Assembly (NCBI GenBank): GCA_934193515.1
Contig: CAKPVJ010000002.1
Location: 102,991 to 166,990 of the forward strand
DNA: 64,000 nucleotides
Direction of reading: 5' to 3'
From: an uncultured Megasphaera sp.
GTDB lineage: Bacteria; Bacillota; Negativicutes; Veillonellales; Megasphaeraceae
A program made the translations under genes and the position numbers. The notes under the pieces were generated by a model. The model saw only the letters and a list, made by a program, of their open reading frames with translations, did no database searches and was not told the DNA's origin. Within the stretch, counting starts at the first letter, position 1. Each line of letters begins with the position of its first letter. Positions 8,588-16,191 of the stretch are shown here, piece by piece.

Positions 8588-8616
8588 TTGTACATTAGCT
8601 GCTGACATGATACCAT
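8588..8616 (+). promoter_or_regulatory. Candidate promoter of the Nramp gene
   Basis: TTGTAC (8588-8593), 17 bases, TACCAT (8611-8616), about 50 bases before the ATG. No MntR or Fur box is recognised with confidence. Confidence 0.35.
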
Positions 8617-8665
8617 GTAAGAGAGAAGTGTTTTCAAAAAAAGCATTGTTGAGGAGGGGTATATC

Positions 8666-9925
8666 ATGTTGCGATTTACGGCGTATGGGAGGCCCCATGC
8701 AGCCAGTATCCGGGCTCGTGAAATCTTGCGGTATATCGGGCCCGGCATTTTAATTACTGTTGGCTTTATTGACCCAGGAAATTGGGCATCCAACCTGGCT
8801 GCCGGAGCCGAATACGGCAGCGTATTACTATGGATGGTCACATTATCTACGATAATGTTGATTTTACTGCAGCATAATGCAGCCCATTTGGGAATTGTAA
8901 CCGGCCTTTGCCTTTCAGAAGCAGCCACCCGGTATCTGCCCCACTGGCTGTCACGGCCTATTTTGGCTTCGGCTATGGCGGCATCTGTCGCTACGGCGCT
9001 GGCAGAAATACTGGGCGGTGCCATTGCCCTGCAAATCCTGTTTGGTCTGCCGTTATGGCTGGGTTCGATAGGAACTGCTGTGCTTTGCGCAGTACTGCTG
9101 CGCACTAATTCCTATCATAAAACAGAAAAAATAATCATCGGCTTCGTATCGATTATCGGTTTTGCCTTTTTGTTTGAACTGAGCATCGTTCCTATCGACT
9201 GGGGCCAAGCCGCGGCAGGCTGGGTCGTGCCGTCGTTTCCCCACGGGTCGCTGGTCATCATTATGAGCGTGTTGGGTGCCGTCGTCATGCCGCACAATTT
9301 ATTTCTGCATTCTGAAATCATTCAGTCCCGGCAATGGCATTTGACAAATGAAAAGACGATCCAAAAACAGCTTAACTTCGAGTTTTTGGATACGATTTTC
9401 TCCATGGGCATTGGCTGGGCCATCAACAGTGCCATGATACTGATAGCTGCTTCTGTCTTTTTTACACACCAACTGGAAATTACCGACCTGGCACAGGCAG
9501 CAGACTTGCTGCGGCCTCTATTGGGTCATGGAGCAGCCGTAGTATTTGCTGCGGCACTGCTCGTATCCGGCATTTCTTCTACAGCGACCTGCGGCATCGC
9601 CAGCGGCAGTATTTTTTCCGGCATCTTTGGCGAAACCTATGACATTCATGATTATCATTCGTGGCACGGCGTACTTCTTACGTATTTCCTCGCCGTCCTT
9701 AGTATTTTCTTCATTGCCGACCCGTTTATGGGATTGGTCTATTCTCAAATGCTGCTCAGCATGCAGCTGCCGATTACCATTGCCCTCCTGATTTATCTCA
9801 CGTCTTCCCGGACTGTTATGGGAAAATTCGCCAATACGCGGCGCATGAAATGTATTTTAATCAGCATCGGCATTCTTGTCACTGCGCTGAATATCGCGTT
9901 GCTGGGCGATATGCTTTTTGCATAA
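8666..9925 (+). CDS. Nramp family divalent metal transporter
   Basis: Proton-coupled uptake of Mn2+ or Fe2+ across the inner membrane is the family role. The 419-residue protein has about 11 hydrophobic helices. The two unwound metal-binding motifs are intact: DPGN in helix 1 (FIDPGNWASNLAAGAEYG near residue 31) and MPHN in helix 6 (VVMPHNLFLHSEII near residue 211). The Met in the latter is the soft ligand linked with Mn/Fe selectivity, so this is not a methionine-less Mg- or Al-type variant. GAGGAGGGG lies just before the ATG. It stands alone between the frd operon and an Rrf2 regulator on the other strand; any regulatory link is inference. mntH would be the usual name, but the metal is not shown by the sequence. 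Confidence 0.92.
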   Translation: MLRFTAYGRPHAASIRAREILRYIGPGILITVGFIDPGNWASNLAAGAEYGSVLLWMVTLSTIMLILLQHNAAHLGIVTGLCLSEAATRYLPHWLSRPILASAMAASVATALAEILGGAIALQILFGLPLWLGSIGTAVLCAVLLRTNSYHKTEKIIIGFVSIIGFAFLFELSIVPIDWGQAAAGWVVPSFPHGSLVIIMSVLGAVVMPHNLFLHSEIIQSRQWHLTNEKTIQKQLNFEFLDTIFSMGIGWAINSAMILIAASVFFTHQLEITDLAQAADLLRPLLGHGAAVVFAAALLVSGISSTATCGIASGSIFSGIFGETYDIHDYHSWHGVLLTYFLAVLSIFFIADPFMGLVYSQMLLSMQLPITIALLIYLTSSRTVMGKFANTRRMKCILISIGILVTALNIALLGDMLFA

Positions 9926-9930
9926 TCATA

Positions 9931-9987
9931 AAAAACAGAGCTGCCGCATGAAAGAGTTTGTCCTCAGGTACAGCCCTGTTTCTCTTT
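9931..9987 (+). terminator. Probable terminator of the Nramp gene
   Basis: AAACAGAGCTG pairs with CAGCCCTGTTT (one mismatch) across an approximately 27-base loop, followed by CTCTTTT. Confidence 0.5.
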
Positions 9988-10052
9988 TGGTTTGATATTG
10001 GGATTGAGAAGTGAATCATGTTTGCTTTATATTGTAACCTAAACACAGCAGA

Positions 10053-10087
10053 CAAAAAAAGACTTGCCTTTTGCGGCAAGTCTTTTT
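10053..10087 (-). terminator. Bidirectional terminator between Nramp and Rrf2 genes
   Basis: A perfect stem AAAAAGACTTGCC / GGCAAGTCTTTTT with a 6-base loop. It has T runs on both strands and lies five bases after the rrf2 stop. Confidence 0.9.
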
Positions 10088-10092
10088 GGGTA

Positions 10093-10515
10093 TCAGCAAT
10101 TTTCCTGCACCGTAGTGCCAAAAATCAAATCGTACAACGTAATCGTCGAAAAGTACGCAGCTAAATGATCTTGTACGTTTTTCAAGGACGTATGAATGCT
10201 GCAGTCTTTCATCTTTTCACGATACGGGCAGGAATACTCTCCGTCAAGACAGCTGTTCATCATGTTTTCTCTATCCATGACATGAATTAAATCCATCAAG
10301 GTAATTTGATGTAAATCACTGACTAACCGGCAGCCGCCCTGTGCGCCGCGAATAATTTCGATATAGCCGGCGCGTTCCAGTTTTTTGGATATTTTATACG
10401 CAAACTGGCGCGGAATCGATTGTTCATCGCTGATTTCCCGAATATTTTTTAACCGCAGGTTGAGCAATGAACGCAAAATACGAATAGCATAGTCTGTTTC
10501 TCTTGTAATAATCAC
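10093..10515 (-). CDS. Rrf2 family transcriptional regulator with three cysteines
   Basis: A DNA-binding regulator of the Rrf2 family (IscR, NsrR, CymR). The 140-residue protein has the N-terminal helix ITRETDYAIRILRSL, the recognition helix SIPRQFAYKISKKLERAGYIE and the wing GAQGGCRLV. The region from NSCLDGEYSC to KDCSIH then gives three cysteines spaced C-x7-C-x8-C, like iron-sulfur Rrf2 members, so a redox or Fe-S sensing role is likely. The start is GTG 10515, with AAGGGG 8 bases upstream. It is monocistronic. The target is unknown; the isc or suf genes are not in the window. Confidence 0.88.
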   Translation of the reverse strand: MIITRETDYAIRILRSLLNLRLKNIREISDEQSIPRQFAYKISKKLERAGYIEIIRGAQGGCRLVSDLHQITLMDLIHVMDRENMMNSCLDGEYSCPYREKMKDCSIHTSLKNVQDHLAAYFSTITLYDLIFGTTVQENC

Positions 10516-10837
10516 GATAAATCCCCTTTAACTGTAATTATTGTTCCCTGTACTTCCCTAACATCCATCTAGTTTTGTTTAAATTTACAAAAAAAGTATT
10601 TTCGCCTTCTTTCTTCTCATGTTTTGCAGTAATATCATCTATTTACTATTATACACAATATTTGATTATTTTCCATCTTTTTTTATGAATATTGTAAACC
10701 TTTTTGAATTTTTAATCTTGACAACCTATTTTCCCCCGCAGATGTCCGCATATCCATATATTTTCTTATCAATGCCGCAAAAATCGCTTATACAACTGTC
10801 GTTAATGCCTCTTTCTCTTTCTTCTGCGCCGTTCCTC
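10516..10837. other. AT-rich intergenic region without a supported gene
   Basis: The stretch is T-rich on the plus strand. An ATG-started frame of 88 codons (10619-10885) has no ribosome binding site and low-complexity composition, so I do not call it. A TTGACA at 10719 has no partner -10 box at the right distance. Confidence 0.6.
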
Positions 10838-10866
10838 TTGCATGACGCTATAAAAACTTATATAAT
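10838..10866 (+). promoter_or_regulatory. Promoter of prfC
   Basis: TTGCAT (10838-10843), 17 bases, perfect TATAAT (10861-10866). The prfC ATG is 44 bases downstream. Confidence 0.65.
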
Positions 10867-10909
10867 TAATACTTGTATGTACTAGGTTTGAATATAAATG
10901 AGGTGGAAT

Positions 10910-12523
10910 ATGTCTTTAGTTGATGAAGTAAATAATCGTCGCACCTTTGCCATCATTTCCCATCCGGATGCTGGTAAAACGACATTGACAGAAAAGTTAT
11001 TATTATACGGCGGCGCCATTCATCTGGCTGGTTCCGTAAAAGCCAGAAAAACCGCTAAACACGCCGTTTCTGACTGGATGGAAATTGAAAAGCAGCGTGG
11101 TATTTCTGTAACAAGTTCTGTTCTCCAGTTTGACTATGAAGGACATCATATCAACATCCTCGACACACCGGGCCATCAGGACTTCAGTGAAGATACGTAC
11201 CGCACGCTGATGGCAGCAGACAGTGCCGTCATGCTGATTGACGTAGCCAAAGGTGTCGAAGCGCAGACGAAAAAATTATTCAAAGTTTGTAAAGACAGGG
11301 GTATTCCTATTTTCACGTTTGTCAACAAAATCGACCACTTCGGCCGTAATCCCTTTGATTTGATGGATGAAATCGAACACGTCCTGGGCATCCACGCCTA
11401 CCCGATGAACTGGCCTATTGGCATCAACGGCAACTATCAGGGCATTTATGACCGTACGGCAGCTTCTATCGAGCTGTTTGAAAAAGATACGTCGCACGGC
11501 CAGCGCAAACTGGCTTCTACCAAAGGCTCTGCCGATGACCCGGCCTTTAAAGAACTCCTCGATGAAGACGTACACCAGTCCTTGATTGATGACATCGAGC
11601 TGCTGGACATGGCAGGCGACGAATTTGACATGGAAAAAGTCAAACGCGGCGAATTGACGCCGATGTTCTTCGGTTCTGCCATGACCAATTTCGGCGTCAA
11701 ACCGTTTTTGGAAGAATTTCTGCGCATGGCGCCTAAACCGCAGCCGCGCCGCAGCCTGGAAGGCATCATCGACCCGACATCGGAACAGTTTACATCCTTT
11801 GTCTTCAAAATCCAGGCCAACATGAATCCCCAGCACCACGACCGCGTCGTCTTCATGCGCATCTGCTCCGGCAAGTTTGAAAAAGGCATGACCGTCACGC
11901 ACCGGCAGTCCGGAAAAACGCTGCGCCTCATGCAGCCCCAGCAGTTTTTAGCTACGGAACGCACGATTGTCGAAGATGCCTACCCCGGCGATATCATTGG
12001 CGTATTTGACAACGGTACCATGGGGGTCGGCGATACGCTGTTTTCCGGGAAAAAGAAAGTCACCTTCAAAGACTTCCCGACGTTCCCGCCGGAACTCTTT
12101 GCCCGTATCCGTGCCAAAGATTCCATGAAGAGAAAACAATTTCTCAAAGGCATGACCCAGCTCGCACAGGAAGGGGCTGTCCAGATTTACGAAAACCTCG
12201 GCTCCATGGAAAGCTACATCGTCGGTGCCGTTGGCCAGCTGCAGTTTGAAGTATTAGAATACCGTCTCAAACATGAATACGGCGTAGACCTGGAAATCAA
12301 CAATCTCCCCTATACGGTCGCACGCTGGATTCAAAGCAACGGCCACGATTATAAAGAATTAAAAAATATCGACAGCGCAATGATTGTCAAAGACCACAAA
12401 CAGCGCGTCGTCCTCTTGATTGCCAACGAATGGCAGACCAACTGGATTGTCGAACGCAACCCGGATTTCACGTTCTGCATGACACCGGACGAATTGGCAA
12501 TCGACGATACGGACGAAGATTAA
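10910..12523 (+). CDS. prfC: Peptide chain release factor 3
   Basis: A GTPase that recycles RF1/RF2 from the ribosome after termination. At 537 residues it has the length of RF3 rather than EF-G. G1 is SHPDAGKTTLTEKLLLYGGAI near residue 17, with the RF3-type insert GSVKARK after it. Next come the switch GISVTSS, G3 DTPGHQDF and G4 NKID. The C-terminal half has GAVGQLQFEVLEYRL. ATG 10910 is used because GAGGTGG precedes it by 5 bases; the upstream in-frame ATG 10898 has no site. It is monocistronic with its own promoter and terminator. Confidence 0.96.
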   Translation: MSLVDEVNNRRTFAIISHPDAGKTTLTEKLLLYGGAIHLAGSVKARKTAKHAVSDWMEIEKQRGISVTSSVLQFDYEGHHINILDTPGHQDFSEDTYRTLMAADSAVMLIDVAKGVEAQTKKLFKVCKDRGIPIFTFVNKIDHFGRNPFDLMDEIEHVLGIHAYPMNWPIGINGNYQGIYDRTAASIELFEKDTSHGQRKLASTKGSADDPAFKELLDEDVHQSLIDDIELLDMAGDEFDMEKVKRGELTPMFFGSAMTNFGVKPFLEEFLRMAPKPQPRRSLEGIIDPTSEQFTSFVFKIQANMNPQHHDRVVFMRICSGKFEKGMTVTHRQSGKTLRLMQPQQFLATERTIVEDAYPGDIIGVFDNGTMGVGDTLFSGKKKVTFKDFPTFPPELFARIRAKDSMKRKQFLKGMTQLAQEGAVQIYENLGSMESYIVGAVGQLQFEVLEYRLKHEYGVDLEINNLPYTVARWIQSNGHDYKELKNIDSAMIVKDHKQRVVLLIANEWQTNWIVERNPDFTFCMTPDELAIDDTDED

Positions 12524-12538
12524 TTATACTGCCTATAC

Positions 12539-12590
12539 AAAAAAAGATTGTTCTCCACGACATTTGTCCTGGGGAGCAATCTTTTTTTGT
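12539..12590 (+). terminator. Intrinsic terminator of prfC
   Basis: AAAAAGATTGTTCTCC pairs with GGGGAGCAATCTTTTTTT across a 16-base loop, 15 bases after the stop codon. Confidence 0.85.
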
Positions 12591-12630
12591 CTCTTTTTGT
12601 GTTTTCGTATATACAAAAGCTTTGGCATGC

Positions 12631-12665
12631 AAAAAAAAACTGCCGCATGGCATACATACGGCAGT
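12631..12665 (-). terminator. Intrinsic terminator of thiC
   Basis: On the minus strand ACTGCCG pairs with CGGCAGT over a 13-base loop and is followed by nine T. Confidence 0.85.
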
Positions 12666-12687
12666 CTGCATATAAGAATATACTAAA

Positions 12688-13989
12688 TTAGCGAATGGAT
12701 ACGTCTTCGCCGGCGAGGATTTTTTTCATCGTCCGTGCCGGGCACATTTTACCGCACATGGTGCAGGTGCCTTCGCATTCCGGTTTGCTGGATTCGTAAT
12801 AACGGCGTGCTTTTTCCGGATCGATAGACAAGGAAATCATCTTGTCAAAATCTACATCGACACGCGCTTTGCTCATTGCGTCATCCCATTCCTGCGCACC
12901 CGGGATACCTTTAGCCAAGTCAGCAGCATGGGCAGCGATGCGGGCAGCAATAATCCCTTCTTTGACATCGTCAACATCAGGAAGACGGAGATGTTCTGCC
13001 GGAGTGACATAGCAGAGGAAATCTGCGCCGCAGGAGCCGGCAATAGCCCCGCCGATAGCACTGGTAATATGGTCATAGCCCGGTGCAATATCCGTAACCA
13101 ATGGCCCCAATACATAGAACGGTGCGCCATGGCAGAGACGTTTTTCAATCTTCATATTGGCAGCAATTTCTGTCAAAACCATATGGCCCGGGCCTTCGAT
13201 CATGACTTGTACATTGTGTTCCCAAGCTCGTTTGGTCAATTCGCCGAGTGTAATCAGTTCTTCAATCTGAGCTGCATCTGTCGAGTCGTGCGTACAGCCA
13301 GGACGGCAGGCATCGCCAAGGCTCAGCGTAACATCATATTTTTCACAGATGTCCAGCAAACGGTCATACTGTTCATAAAACGGATTTTCCTGGTTGTTCA
13401 TTTCCATCCAAGCAAACAACAAAGAACCACCGCGGGATACAACGTTGGTCAGACGCGGGTTGCGTTTGATGCGTTCTGCAGTCTTGCGGTTCATGCCGCA
13501 GTGAATCGTCATGAAATCTACGCCGTCTTCAGCGTGCTGTTCGACAACAGAGAAAAATTCATCAGCTGTAATATCTTTCAGTTCTTTGTCCAGCATGCCG
13601 ACAGCATCATACATCGGAACCGTGCCAATCATAGCCGTAGACATACCGACGAGTTTGCGGCGGAATTCCCGCGTTTTGCCAAAGTTGCTCAAATCCATGA
13701 TTGCTTCGGCTTTCATATTGATAGCATTCTGTACTTTTTCCAATTCTTCTTCGTGGTTGTTGTGTTCCGGAGAAACGCCGAGATTGACGTTAATTTTGGT
13801 GCGGCAGTCCTGGCCGACAGCTTCCGGAGACAAGCTGGTGTGCAGTTTGTTGGCAGGAATAGCTACTTTGCCTTCTGCAATAAGCTGCATTAATTTTTCC
13901 ATCGGCATTTTTTCTTTTTCTGCGACAATCTTCATCTGCGGCGTAACAATCCCTTTACGGGCAGCATCCATCTGTGTAGTGTAATCCAT
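12688..13989 (-). CDS. thiC: Phosphomethylpyrimidine synthase
   Basis: A radical-SAM enzyme that converts aminoimidazole ribotide to HMP phosphate for thiamine. The 433-residue product has the family segments KINVNLGVSPEH, MTIHCGM, SLGDACRPGC and GTVPMYDA. The non-canonical C-terminal cluster motif CTMCGKMCP (C-x2-C-x4-C) is near residue 411. ATG 13989 (MDYTTQMDAARKG) has AGGAGG 9 bases upstream; the frame is open further up but runs into the riboswitch. The long N-terminal ThiC-associated domain is absent, as in many Firmicutes. It is controlled by the TPP riboswitch just upstream. No other thi gene is nearby. Confidence 0.96.
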   Translation of the reverse strand: MDYTTQMDAARKGIVTPQMKIVAEKEKMPMEKLMQLIAEGKVAIPANKLHTSLSPEAVGQDCRTKINVNLGVSPEHNNHEEELEKVQNAINMKAEAIMDLSNFGKTREFRRKLVGMSTAMIGTVPMYDAVGMLDKELKDITADEFFSVVEQHAEDGVDFMTIHCGMNRKTAERIKRNPRLTNVVSRGGSLLFAWMEMNNQENPFYEQYDRLLDICEKYDVTLSLGDACRPGCTHDSTDAAQIEELITLGELTKRAWEHNVQVMIEGPGHMVLTEIAANMKIEKRLCHGAPFYVLGPLVTDIAPGYDHITSAIGGAIAGSCGADFLCYVTPAEHLRLPDVDDVKEGIIAARIAAHAADLAKGIPGAQEWDDAMSKARVDVDFDKMISLSIDPEKARRYYESSKPECEGTCTMCGKMCPARTMKKILAGEDVSIR

Positions 13990-14077
13990 GAGTAAAATCC
14001 TCCTAACCATAAAAAAACCAATAGCATCAAAAAGAACATAAAAAAAGCTCACCTATGCAGGCAAGCTTTATGCACTG

Positions 14078-14168
14078 TCAGCTTCCCTACGTCGGCATTA
14101 TCCGAATCAGGTAAAAAAGGGACCAGTGCCAATCCAAACACTATCTCAGCCATACAGCGCCCCTAGCT
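14078..14168 (-). promoter_or_regulatory. TPP riboswitch (THI element) upstream of thiC
   Basis: Read on the minus strand it has the conserved blocks GGGGCGCT, GGCTGAGA (P2-J2/3), then ACCTGATTCGGATAATGCC followed by GTAGGGAAG. These match the thi box consensus. It lies about 90 bases before the thiC ATG. Only short pairing is visible between it and the ATG, so translational or mixed control is possible. Confidence 0.95.
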
Positions 14169-14187
14169 TTATATTCTCTTTATGTCC

Positions 14188-14216
14188 ATTATAGTACATA
14201 TTGCGTCACAATGCAA
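14188..14216 (-). promoter_or_regulatory. Promoter of the TPP riboswitch-thiC transcript
   Basis: On the minus strand TTGCAT (14216-14211), 17 bases, perfect TATAAT (14193-14188). It sits about 20 bases before the riboswitch. Confidence 0.7.
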
Positions 14217-14566
14217 CTCATACGCCCCATACAGAAAATAAAATTATAACATCATATTCCCTGTTTTTTCTTTAATTTTTTTAGTTTGAAGAGAATGAAT
14301 AGAAATGCTATTGTTTTCATTTTTTCAACGTGATAGAATGAAGATGTGAATAAGCAGCCTATGTTAGCACTGCTTATCCTTTTTACCTCACAGTTCTTTA
14401 CCTTTTACGTCTTTTCCTATTATATTTACAACGTATTTGGTGATAATGTGAGGTTTTCTTTTTGAGCTTTTTTCAATACCCCAATAGTTTAGTACCTCAC
14501 ACATGCAGAACTTACGCTGCCGTAAAAAAATCAGGATATATTGTTTCTGCACTAAAAGCCATTTTG
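14217..14566. other. Intergenic region with an orphan plus-strand terminator
   Basis: AT-rich stretch between the thiC promoter and the immunity-like gene. The only clear structure is at about 14350-14395: ATAAGCAG and CTGCTTAT around a 13-base loop, then CCTTTTTA on the plus strand. No plus-strand gene precedes it. A 69-codon minus frame at 14388-14597 lacks a ribosome site and is not called. Confidence 0.5.
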
Positions 14567-15040
14567 CTATACTCTTACAGGAAATTGGTCCATACAATTT
14601 TTGATATTTTTCAGTTGTTCATCTAATTCTTCTTCAGTAAAAAATTTGCCAAACTCAACACAGTCAAGATCATCTAAAATAGCAAACAATGCTTCATACT
14701 GTTGATTTACTTTTTCCATTATGATCTCAACGTAACAATCAACGTCAGAAATCGGACTTTCAAAAATACAATGAAGAAAATCTATTTTTCCTGATTTAAG
14801 CAAAGATACTTGTTCATACATATTTTTTATATCATATGTATATATAGGAGAAAATTCACCTACGCCCCAGCCATATCCTGCCATCGAATAGTCAAATCCT
14901 GTTTCTACCATATTCCGCTGTTTAAACGCATTTTCTTCATCATAAAAATCGCCACAGCAAGATTTATCCGTATACTCATCACAAGTAATTTCGTAAAAAG
15001 AATCCCCCTCTTTATAGCTAAGCAAAATAGTCTCTTCCAT
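14567..15040 (-). CDS. Acidic immunity-like protein of unknown family
   Basis: I do not recognise the family. The 157-residue protein is strongly acidic, cysteine-containing and without a signal peptide or membrane segment. Visible pieces are YEITCDEYTDKSCCGDFYDEE, GYGWGVGEFSPI and FFTEEELDEQLKNI. Small acidic proteins immediately downstream of toxin C-terminal domains are usually immunity proteins. Here the gene follows, 14 bases on, a toxin-domain fragment on the same strand, so immunity is inferred from context. ATG 15040 is chosen for the GGAAGG site just before it rather than the frame-opening codon 15067. Base composition is more AT-rich than the housekeeping genes, which fits horizontal origin. 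Confidence 0.55.
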   Translation of the reverse strand: MEETILLSYKEGDSFYEITCDEYTDKSCCGDFYDEENAFKQRNMVETGFDYSMAGYGWGVGEFSPIYTYDIKNMYEQVSLLKSGKIDFLHCIFESPISDVDCYVEIIMEKVNQQYEALFAILDDLDCVEFGKFFTEEELDEQLKNIKNCMDQFPVRV

Positions 15041-15054
15041 AGCCGTCTTCCTTC

Positions 15055-15285
15055 CTAACTGAACCATTTAAGACAATAATTCCTTCTTCTAGATTTATAT
15101 AAGGTTTCTTGCTTATTCTTGACATTTTCTAATAAATTGGCTATACTTACCTCAAAAGGTAGATTATCTGTTATATGAGCATCTTTTGATGTTCCGATGG
15201 ATAACCTACCTTCTTTTTGTATTTCATAAAAATGTACTTTCTTAATTATTGTACCATTAGGCACTATTCTTTCCGTGCAATGCAA
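15055..15285 (-). pseudogene. Toxin C-terminal domain fragment (5'-truncated)
   Basis: About 76 codons with no ATG start and a stop a few codons upstream, so the 5' part is missing. The segment IIKKVHFYEIQKEG, then SKDAHITDNLPFEVSIANLLENV and NKQETLY, aligns with the plus-strand fragment inside the CRISPR array (TIVDVKFYDI, GIPFNNINVADLLAGVNDRQGIPYVN). It is therefore the end of the same domain family. It looks like the C-terminal nuclease-type domain found in polymorphic toxins or phage MuF proteins, but I cannot name the family securely. The immunity-like gene follows at once, the classic order of an orphan toxin-immunity cassette. It is very probably a non-functional remnant. Confidence 0.5.
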
Positions 15286-15309
15286 GACGTACCCTATTTA
15301 TTCTCCCGA

Positions 15310-15528
15310 TTATGCTTTTTTTATATCCATAAAATAAAAGAATGCATTTTCCGGGTTCATCGTAGCAATGCTGTCATTTTTTACAATAATATATTGCGGC
15401 ATGCCTTCGATGCGCCTGTCTTCGCCATGTGTCAAAAGATAAATATCTCCGTCGTCACGACGCTCTGTCAGTTTGACGTCACTATAGCCCAGCGTCTTGG
15501 CATAGTCTATAATTTTAGATATCTGCAT
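15310..15528 (-). CDS. Small hypothetical protein
   Basis: A 72-residue, unrecognised, soluble, slightly acidic protein with KIIDYAKTLGYSDVKLTERRDDGD and a C-terminal ENAFFYFMDIKKA. ATG 15528 is preferred because AAAGGAG lies 9 bases upstream; the frame also has an ATG at 15537, directly abutting that site. It is the last gene before the distal end of the CRISPR array and first in a minus-strand run with the toxin fragment and the immunity-like gene. It could be another orphan immunity or antitoxin gene; this is context only. Confidence 0.5.
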   Translation of the reverse strand: MQISKIIDYAKTLGYSDVKLTERRDDGDIYLLTHGEDRRIEGMPQYIIVKNDSIATMNPENAFFYFMDIKKA

Positions 15529-15781
15529 ATCATTCATCTCCTTTAAACTTACGCATTATTCTATCAGCAAAATTCATGCGTATGCAATAATTACAAAGTT
15601 ATAATTAAAAAAGTAATCCAAACAACGAACATTATATATAAAAAATGTGAAAGAAGCTACCCAACAAACATCATGCTAATAATAGCCTTCTGGATACGTC
15701 CGAAACCGCTGTTAGGAGTACTTCTTCCACTACTGAAATATAACACAAAGCCCAAATCAGTGTCAACAACAATATATCTCA
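15529..15781. other. AT-rich trailer side of the CRISPR array
   Basis: No gene, promoter pair or repeat is seen between the small hypothetical gene and the degenerate terminal repeat. The open frame crossing into the array at 15673 is chance. Confidence 0.5.
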
Positions 15782-15870
15782 GGAGCACTCCCGCTTACGC
15801 GGGAAAGACTCTGGGAAAGAAAACTGGACAATCGGCGTGTAGGGATCACCCCCGCTTGCGCGGGAAAGAC

Positions 15871-16191
15871 GCTATTTATATTGAAAAACATCCTGATGCA
15901 CGTCATGGCGAACGCGGTGAATATTTAGAATTGTTTTCGGCCGTAAGAGATGGCAAGAAAATCATACTATTCAAAATAATTGCTAAGGAAGGAGAACGAT
16001 TTGCTGGAAGATATACTATCGTGGATGTTAAGTTTTATGATATTTTGCAACAAAAAAAGGGCATTCCCCCCCACCTACCGCATAAGGATAGGCAAAATGG
16101 GGGAATACCCTTTAATAATATTAATGTAGCAGATTTATTAGCAGGTGTCAATGATAGACAAGGTATTCCTTATGTTAACCATGATGGCACA
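15871..16191 (+). pseudogene. Toxin-domain fragment inside the CRISPR array
   Basis: This 321-base piece replaces a normal 33-base spacer between two perfect repeats. The plus strand is open throughout and reads IEKHPDARHGERGEYLEL, FSAVRDGKKIILFKIIAKEG, RYTIVDVKFYDI, then GIPFNNINVADLLAGVNDRQ and GIPYVNHDGT. The second half aligns with the minus-strand toxin fragment at 15055-15285 (FYEI, LPFEVSIANLL, NKQETLY). It has no start codon with a ribosome site and ends by running into a repeat, so it is a fragment, not a gene. How it came to lie inside the array (insertion, recombination or aberrant capture) is not shown by the sequence. Confidence 0.7.
16052..16114 (-). terminator. Terminator-like hairpin inside the array interruption
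   Basis: On the minus strand AAAGGGTATTCCCCCA pairs with GGGGGAATGCCC (inner CCTATCC / GGTAGG also pairs) and is followed by seven T. Pre-crRNA is made on this strand from right to left, so the hairpin would stop transcription before the two oldest repeats. The same bases are coding in the toxin fragment. Confidence 0.55.

Noticed and set aside
8212..9105. 297-codon minus-strand frame across the frdB end and Nramp start
   Set aside because: It overlaps two well supported genes and an intergenic promoter; shadow frame.
10619..10885. 88-codon frame in the AT-rich region before prfC
   Set aside because: No ribosome site, T-rich low-complexity translation, and it overlaps the prfC promoter.
12928..13893. 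321-codon plus-strand frame opposite thiC
   Set aside because: Shadow of thiC; no start signal and low-complexity composition.
14388..14597. 69-codon minus-strand frame after the immunity-like gene
   Set aside because: It overlaps that gene's end, lacks a ribosome site and has no recognisable features.
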